A DNA stretch of 64,000 nucleotides from Rhodococcus sp. W8901 (lineage in GTDB: Bacteria > Actinomycetota > Actinomycetes > Mycobacteriales > Mycobacteriaceae): the NCBI RefSeq assembly GCF_013348805.1, contig NZ_CP054690.1, forward strand, positions 1,922,001 through 1,986,000, written 5' to 3'. The position numbers and the translations under genes were made by a program. The notes below the pieces were generated by a model that was not told the origin of the DNA, searched no databases, and saw only the letters and a program-made list of their open reading frames with translations. Numbering within the stretch: the stretch's first letter is position 1; every line of letters starts with the position of its first letter. This document shows positions 59,288 through 64,000 of the stretch, piece by piece.

Positions 59288-60955
59288 TCATGGGAGCATC
59301 CAGTTGAGCACCGGCGTGGACTGCAGGTACACCAGAACACACAGGATGGCGAGCATGCCGAGGCTGTAGCCGATGACCTTGCGGAGCAGGATCGGCTCGC
59401 TGCCGGCCTGACCCACCGCGGTCGCCGCGATCGTCAGGTTCTGCGGGCTCACCAGCTTGCCGACCACGCCGCCGGACGTGTTGGCGGCCACCAGCAGTGT
59501 CGGATCGATGCCGGCGGTCTGTCCGGCGGTCTGCTGCAGCTTCGCGAACAGCGCGTTCGCCGACGTGTCGGATCCGGTGACGGCGGTGCCGAGCCAGCCG
59601 AGGATCGGGGAGAAGAACGCGAAGATCGATCCGGTCGCGGCGAGCCACGTACCGATCGCGACGGTCTGACCCGACTGGTTCATCACGTAGCTCAGGCCCA
59701 GGACCGTCGCGACGGTCGCGATCGGCAGGCGCATCTTCACCACGGTCACGCCGAACGTGGTGACCGAGTCGCGGGCGGTGAGCCTGAAGCGTCCGTCGTT
59801 CGTCCAGATCGCGTAGACGATCGTGACGATGATGCCGCAGATCAGCAGGAGAGTGCCGGGGTTCGACAGCCATGAGAAGTTGAAGATCGCGCTGGACGCG
59901 GGATCGCCGCTGCCGGTGAGCAGGTTGCCGTACAGGCCGGGCCACTCCACCTTCCGGTCGGTGCGCGCGAGCCAGGCGGGCACATCGAAGCCGAGGGTCC
60001 ACAGCTTCGCGATGCCGAACACGACGACCACGAGCAGGTACGGGAACAGGGACAGGAACACGCGCGACGGGCCGAGGCGCTCGGCCTCGACGTGCGAGCG
60101 CTGATCCTCGGGGGTCTTCGGGGCCCAGAACTGCAGCATGATCACCGCGGCGGCGAGTCCGGCGAGCGCGGCGACGACGTCGGTGAGCTCGTACGAGAAG
60201 TGGCTCGAGCACCAGAACTGGGCCAGGGCGAACACGGCGCCGGTGACGAGCGCGATCGGCCAGGCCTGCTTCATGCCGCGGCGGCCGTCGACCAGGAACA
60301 GCAGCAGCAGCGGCACGAACAGCGCGAGGAGCGGGGTCTGGCGTCCGACCACGGCGGCGATCTCGGTGGCCGGGATGTCGGTGAGGTTGCCGGCGGTGGT
60401 GATCGGAATCGCCATGGCGCCGAAGGCAACCGGTGCGGTGTTGGCGACCAGCACGGTGACGGCGGCCCGGATCGGGGGCATGCCGAGCGCGATCAGCATC
60501 GCGCCGGTGATCGCGACGGGAGCGCCGAATCCGGCGAGCGCCTCGAGCATGCCGCCGAAGCAGAAGGCGATCAGCATGGCCTGCACGCGCATGTCGCCGC
60601 GGCCGATCGAGTTGAACACCCGGCGCAGATCCTCGAACCGGCCGCTGACGACGGTCAGTTCGTAGAACCAGATCGCGGTGACGACGATCCACATCACCGG
60701 GAACAGGCCGAAGGCGATGCCCTGTAGGGCGGACAGCCCGGTCAGCGACGCCGGCATGTCGAAGCCGATGATCGCGACCAGGGCCGCGACTGCGAGCGCG
60801 CCGAGCCCGGCGTACCAGGCCTTGAGTTTGAAACCGGCCAACAACACGAAGAAGGTGGCCAGCGGGACGAGGCCGACCAGCGCCGAGGCGGTGAGGCTGC
60901 CGCCGACGGCATCGGTCGCGGGGGTGAAGGTCACCGCGAGAAGCTCGGTTTCCAC
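59288..60955 (-). CDS. lldP: L-lactate permease
   Basis: A 555-residue LctP-family permease with 12-14 helices from the GTG at 60955 (AGGAG six bases upstream). Family motifs: FGGMLEALAGFGAPVAITGAMLIALG, GAMAIPIT, and TGSDTSANALFAKLQQ plus AANTSGGVVGKLVSPQNLTIA near the end. It imports lactate, or glycolate, with protons. Confidence 0.92.
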   Translation of the reverse strand: METELLAVTFTPATDAVGGSLTASALVGLVPLATFFVLLAGFKLKAWYAGLGALAVAALVAIIGFDMPASLTGLSALQGIAFGLFPVMWIVVTAIWFYELTVVSGRFEDLRRVFNSIGRGDMRVQAMLIAFCFGGMLEALAGFGAPVAITGAMLIALGMPPIRAAVTVLVANTAPVAFGAMAIPITTAGNLTDIPATEIAAVVGRQTPLLALFVPLLLLFLVDGRRGMKQAWPIALVTGAVFALAQFWCSSHFSYELTDVVAALAGLAAAVIMLQFWAPKTPEDQRSHVEAERLGPSRVFLSLFPYLLVVVVFGIAKLWTLGFDVPAWLARTDRKVEWPGLYGNLLTGSGDPASSAIFNFSWLSNPGTLLLICGIIVTIVYAIWTNDGRFRLTARDSVTTFGVTVVKMRLPIATVATVLGLSYVMNQSGQTVAIGTWLAATGSIFAFFSPILGWLGTAVTGSDTSANALFAKLQQTAGQTAGIDPTLLVAANTSGGVVGKLVSPQNLTIAATAVGQAGSEPILLRKVIGYSLGMLAILCVLVYLQSTPVLNWMLP

Positions 60956-61017
60956 ATGTAACTCCTGGTTCGCGCCGGGGTGACGGCGACTCGGGGACAG
61001 GCCGGATATGACCGCTG

Positions 61018-61032
61018 TGTGGTCAGACCACA
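61018..61032. promoter_or_regulatory. LldR operator, copy 1
   Basis: TGTGGTCAGACCACA is a perfect 15-bp palindrome (TGGTC-N-GACCA core) 63 bases before the lldP start. FadR-type LldR proteins bind TNGTNNNACNA-like dyads. Confidence 0.75.
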
Positions 61033-61129
61033 GGGACCGTACACGATGACCCCGATCACATTCGAGGTCTGGACGAAACTTGGTGCAGAACTCCGTCTTG
61101 TGTGCGTCGGGCCGTTGACCATGCGTTAC

Positions 61130-61144
61130 TGTGGTCTGACCACA
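61130..61144. promoter_or_regulatory. LldR operator, copy 2
   Basis: TGTGGTCTGACCACA, the same palindrome with the centre base changed, 27 bases before the lldE start. The two centres are 112 bp apart, about ten and a half helical turns, which would allow loop formation. Confidence 0.75.
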
Positions 61145-61170
61145 CCGTCGGACGATTCCGGAGATCCGCA

Positions 61171-61926
61171 ATGCGAATCGCGATTTTCGCCACGTGCATG
61201 GGGGACACGATGTTCCCGAATGCCCCCCGAGCGACCGCCCTCCTGCTGACTCGGCTGGGGCACGAAGTCGTGTTTCCGCCAGCGCAGACGTGCTGCGGGC
61301 AGATGCACGTCAACACGGGTTACCAGCCCGACGCGCTGCCGCTCGTGGAGAACTACGCCGACACGTTCGGCGACACCTCGATCGACGCGGTCGTCGCGCC
61401 GTCCGGTTCCTGCGTCGGCTCGGTGCGCCACCAGCATGAGATCGTGGCCTCCCGCTACGGCAGCGCGGGGCTGTGCGGACGGGTCGACACGGTCAAGGCC
61501 AAGACCTACGAGCTGTCCGAGCTGTTGGTCGACGTCCTGGGCGTCACCGACGTCGGCGCGTACTACCCGCATCGGGTCACCTACCACCCGACCTGCCACT
61601 CGCTGCGCATGCTCGGTGTCGGCGACAAGCCGTTGCAGCTGCTGCGGGCGGTCCGCGAGATCGACCTCGTGGAGCTGCCCGAGGCCGACTCCTGCTGCGG
61701 GTTCGGTGGCACCTTCGCGATCAAGAACGCCGAGACGTCGACGGCGATGCTCGCCGACAAGATCCGCAACATCGGCGACACCGGTGCCGAATTCTGTTGC
61801 GCCAGCGACTCGTCCTGTCTGATGCACATCGGTGGCGGGATGTCCCGGTTGCAGATGGGTGCCCGGACGGTGCATCTGGCCGAGATCCTCGCCTCCGTCG
61901 AGTCCGATGTGGAGGTGTCCGCATGA
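61171..61926 (+). CDS. lldE: lactate utilisation protein, iron-sulfur oxidoreductase subunit
   Basis: A 251-residue LldE/LutA protein with two CCG domains: TCCGQMHVNTGY and SCCGFGGTFAI, plus further cysteines (PSGSCVGS, CCASDSSCLMH) for iron-sulfur or heterodisulphide-type centres. With LldF and LldG it forms the LDH-independent L-lactate oxidation complex. The ATG at 61171 begins MRIAIFATCMGD. Confidence 0.92.
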   Translation: MRIAIFATCMGDTMFPNAPRATALLLTRLGHEVVFPPAQTCCGQMHVNTGYQPDALPLVENYADTFGDTSIDAVVAPSGSCVGSVRHQHEIVASRYGSAGLCGRVDTVKAKTYELSELLVDVLGVTDVGAYYPHRVTYHPTCHSLRMLGVGDKPLQLLRAVREIDLVELPEADSCCGFGGTFAIKNAETSTAMLADKIRNIGDTGAEFCCASDSSCLMHIGGGMSRLQMGARTVHLAEILASVESDVEVSA

Positions 61927-63434
61927 GCGGCGTTGCGCTCGGACTGCCGGCGTTCCCGCCCCGCGCGCCCAAGGGTGTCGGGTTCCTGCGCGGCACCGAG
62001 AAGTTCCCGGCGGCCGCGCACCACGAGCTGGCCAACACGCAGCTGCGCAGCAACATCGGCAAGGCCACCCACACCATTCGCGCCAAGCGGCTGAACGTGA
62101 CCGGCGAGCTGCCCGACTGGGAGGACCTGCGCGACGCCGGGTCCGCGATCAAGACCGACGTGATGAATCGGCTGCCCGAGCTGCTCGTGCAGCTCGAGGC
62201 GGCGGTCACCGCGCGCGGCGGGACCGTGCACTGGGCGGCCGACGCGAACGAGGCCAACGAGATCGTCACCCGTCTGGTCCGGGAGACCGGCTCCGGCGAG
62301 GTCATCAAGGTCAAGTCGATGGCCACGCAGGAGATCGAGCTCAACGAGCACCTCGAGGCGAACGGCATCCACGCGTACGAGACCGACCTGGCCGAGCTGA
62401 TCGTCCAGCTCGGCCACGACAAGCCGTCGCACATCCTCGTCCCGGCGATCCACCGCAACCGCGCGGAGATCCGGGAGATCTTCCTGCGCGAGATGGCCGA
62501 CGTCGACCCCGCACTCGACGACGACCCCAGGCACCTCGCTGCCGCGGCGCGGAAGTTCCTGCGGCACAAGTTCATGACCGTGCCGGTCGCGATCTCGGGC
62601 GCCAACTTCGGTGTCGCCGAGACCGGCACGCTCGGTGTCGTCGAGTCCGAGGGCAACGGGCGCATGTGCCTCACGCTGCCGCAGACCCTGATCACCGTGA
62701 TGGGCATCGAGAAGGTGGTCCCCACGTACCGGGACCTCGAGGTGTTCCTGCAGCTGCTGCCGCGGTCGTCGACCGGTGAGCGGATGAATCCGTACACCTC
62801 GATGTGGACCGGCGTCACGCCCGGTGACGGCCCGCAGGACTTCCACCTGGTGCTGCTCGACAACGGCCGCACCGCCGCCCTCGCCGACAGCATCGGCCGG
62901 CAGGCCCTCAACTGCATCCGCTGCTCGGCGTGTCTGAACGTGTGCCCGGTCTACGAGCGCACCGGCGGTCACGCTTACGGCTCCACCTATCCGGGTCCCA
63001 TCGGCGCGGTCCTCACCCCGCAGCTCGCGGGCATGGACGGCAAGGACGACCCCAACTCGACGCTGCCGTTCGCGTCGAGCCTGTGCGGCGCGTGCTTCGA
63101 CGCCTGCCCCGTCAAGATCGACATCCCGTCGCTGCTCGTGGAACTACGGCACCAGAAGGTGGAGCAGTCGCGGTTCGGTGCCGAGGCGGCCGCGATGAAG
63201 GCGGCGTCCGTGGTGATGTCGTCGGCCAAGCGATTCACGTTGGCGCAGAAGGCGGCCGGCCTGGGTCGGGTGATGGCGGGTAAGAAGGGCAAGATCTCGA
63301 CGTTGCCGCCGCCACTGAGCGGGTGGACCGCCGCCCGGGACATTCCTGCTCCGCCGAAGCAGACGTTCCGGCAGTGGTGGGATTCGGCCGAGGGCCGCGC
63401 CGCGATCGCGGATGCACGAAAGGACGGTCAGTGA
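61923..63434 (+). CDS. lldF: lactate utilisation iron-sulfur protein
   Basis: A 503-residue LldF/LutB protein. N-terminal domain with GANFGVAETGTLGVVESEGN, then two 4Fe-4S ferredoxin-like motifs CIRCSACLNVCPVY and CGACFDACPVK. The ATG at 61923 overlaps the lldE stop as ATGA. It is the electron-transfer subunit of the lactate-oxidising complex. Confidence 0.92.
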   Translation: MSGVALGLPAFPPRAPKGVGFLRGTEKFPAAAHHELANTQLRSNIGKATHTIRAKRLNVTGELPDWEDLRDAGSAIKTDVMNRLPELLVQLEAAVTARGGTVHWAADANEANEIVTRLVRETGSGEVIKVKSMATQEIELNEHLEANGIHAYETDLAELIVQLGHDKPSHILVPAIHRNRAEIREIFLREMADVDPALDDDPRHLAAAARKFLRHKFMTVPVAISGANFGVAETGTLGVVESEGNGRMCLTLPQTLITVMGIEKVVPTYRDLEVFLQLLPRSSTGERMNPYTSMWTGVTPGDGPQDFHLVLLDNGRTAALADSIGRQALNCIRCSACLNVCPVYERTGGHAYGSTYPGPIGAVLTPQLAGMDGKDDPNSTLPFASSLCGACFDACPVKIDIPSLLVELRHQKVEQSRFGAEAAAMKAASVVMSSAKRFTLAQKAAGLGRVMAGKKGKISTLPPPLSGWTAARDIPAPPKQTFRQWWDSAEGRAAIADARKDGQ

Positions 63435-64000
63435 TGAGTTCGCGTGACGTGATCATGGGCCGGATCCGGGACGCGCTGACGCTCGCCCCACCGGTCCCGC
63501 AGGAGATTCCGCGCACCTACCGGACCGGACGCACGATGCCCGACGCCGAACGCGTCGAGCTGCTGGTGGACCGGCTGGTCGACTACAAGGCCGTGGTGCA
63601 CCGCAGCTCGGTGGCCGAGCTGCCCGAGGTGCTCGCACGGGTGCTCGGTGATGTCGGAGCGCGCCGTGTCGGTGTGCCTGCCGGACTGGATGATTCGTGG
63701 CTGTCGCAGTTCGGCGGCGAGATCGTCGTCGACTCCGCGGACATTCCGGCACCGGAGCTGTCCGACCTGGACGGCGTCGTCACCGCGTCCGCCGTGTCCT
63801 GCGCCGAGACCGGCACCATCTTCCTCGACGCCCGCCCGGATCAGGGCCGTCGCGCACTGACCCTGGTGCCCGACCTGCACGTGTGCGTCGTGACCGTCGA
63901 CAGCATCGAGGTGGGCGTCCCCGAGGCCATGGCGCGCCTGGTGCCGGAGCGGCCCACCACCATGATCAGCGGGCCGTCGGCGACCTCGGACATCGAACTC
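63434..64000 (+). CDS. lldG: lactate utilisation protein LldG/LutC, cut by window end
   Basis: An open frame of at least 189 residues starting MSSRDVIMGRIRDAL at 63434, whose ATG overlaps the lldF stop as TGATG. It contains SAVSCAETGTIFLDA and the LUD-domain pattern EVLARVLGDVGARRVGVPAG, and matches LutC (DUF162/LUD). The window ends before its stop codon. It completes the lldE-lldF-lldG operon. Confidence 0.9.
   Translation, partial: MSSRDVIMGRIRDALTLAPPVPQEIPRTYRTGRTMPDAERVELLVDRLVDYKAVVHRSSVAELPEVLARVLGDVGARRVGVPAGLDDSWLSQFGGEIVVDSADIPAPELSDLDGVVTASAVSCAETGTIFLDARPDQGRRALTLVPDLHVCVVTVDSIEVGVPEAMARLVPERPTTMISGPSATSDIEL

Larger units (their letters stand above)
60956..61170. promoter_or_regulatory. 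divergent lactate promoter region
   Basis: The 215 bases between lldP and lldE hold both promoters and two perfect 15-bp palindromes (described next). No other feature is seen. Confidence 0.6.

Overview
The window looks like chromosome of a high-GC, mycolic-acid-containing actinobacterium, most likely Rhodococcus or a close relative. The support is an antigen-85-type mycolyltransferase relic, a 3-ketosteroid dehydrogenase-like flavoprotein, paired and fused acyl-CoA dehydrogenases of the steroid side-chain type, a CtpI-like giant P-type ATPase, an AMP-forming acyl-CoA synthetase of FadD15 type, and pervasive GTG starts and 4-nt stop/start overlaps. No rRNA, tRNA or CRISPR array was seen.

Layout. 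1-4 kb: cell-envelope lipoproteins, a broken excalibur protein, a broken antigen-85-like esterase and the first of two TY-Chap (YbjN/CesT-like) proteins. 4-7 kb: allophanate hydrolase and a GntR regulator, whose upstream regions share a GTATAC element. 7-14 kb: chorismate mutase, MarR regulator coupled to a FadD, sirtuin, family-5 uracil-DNA glycosylase, VOC protein, KstD-like enzyme and a secreted serine protease. 14.8-18.2 kb: thiamine-salvage operon (tenA, thiY, thiX, thiZ) behind a clear TPP riboswitch. 18-26 kb: carboxylesterase, YjdM, then two acyl-CoA dehydrogenase units and a LuxR-type regulator; an identical 14-bp dyad lies upstream of both units. 26-33 kb: MFS/DUF2470 pair and an antimicrobial-peptide-type ABC exporter divergent from a two-component system. 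33-38 kb: a tightly coupled operon of a 1,416-residue P-type ATPase flanked by two small related membrane proteins; the ATPase carries an N-terminal degenerate second ATPase.

38-41 kb is a decaying ABC-transporter locus: an intact binding protein, a chimeric ORF (permease N-terminus joined to a class II aldolase C-terminus) and a second binding protein stopped by an in-frame amber codon. 41-42.5 kb: spermidine-synthase-like protein, an XRE regulator under a palindromic promoter and a frameshifted small membrane protein. 42.7-46 kb: a probable copper-response patch (CsoR-type box, CopZ, surface protein, MFS). 46-53 kb: SdpI, crotonase, SPFH plus ribbon-helix-helix pair, MBL hydrolase, GNAT, an AT-richer accessory patch with two immunity-like genes, and membrane proteins. 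53-57 kb: the second TY-Chap protein, then an NrtR-type regulator divergent from an ADP-ribosylglycohydrolase and a macrodomain gene. 57-58.4 kb: IS5-type relic and a methyltransferase. 58.5-64 kb: the lactate locus lldR-lldP / lldE-lldF-lldG with two perfect LldR-type palindromes.

The most interesting items are the pseudo-ATPase/ATPase fusion with its two coupled partners, the twin clamp-binding-like motifs ending both TY-Chap proteins, the NrtR/ARH/macrodomain unit with tandem operators, and the deletion-fusion at 39.45-40.05 kb. At least five genes look broken (excalibur, esterase, aldolase/permease chimera, second binding protein, small membrane protein), so either the lineage is losing these loci or the assembly has local errors.
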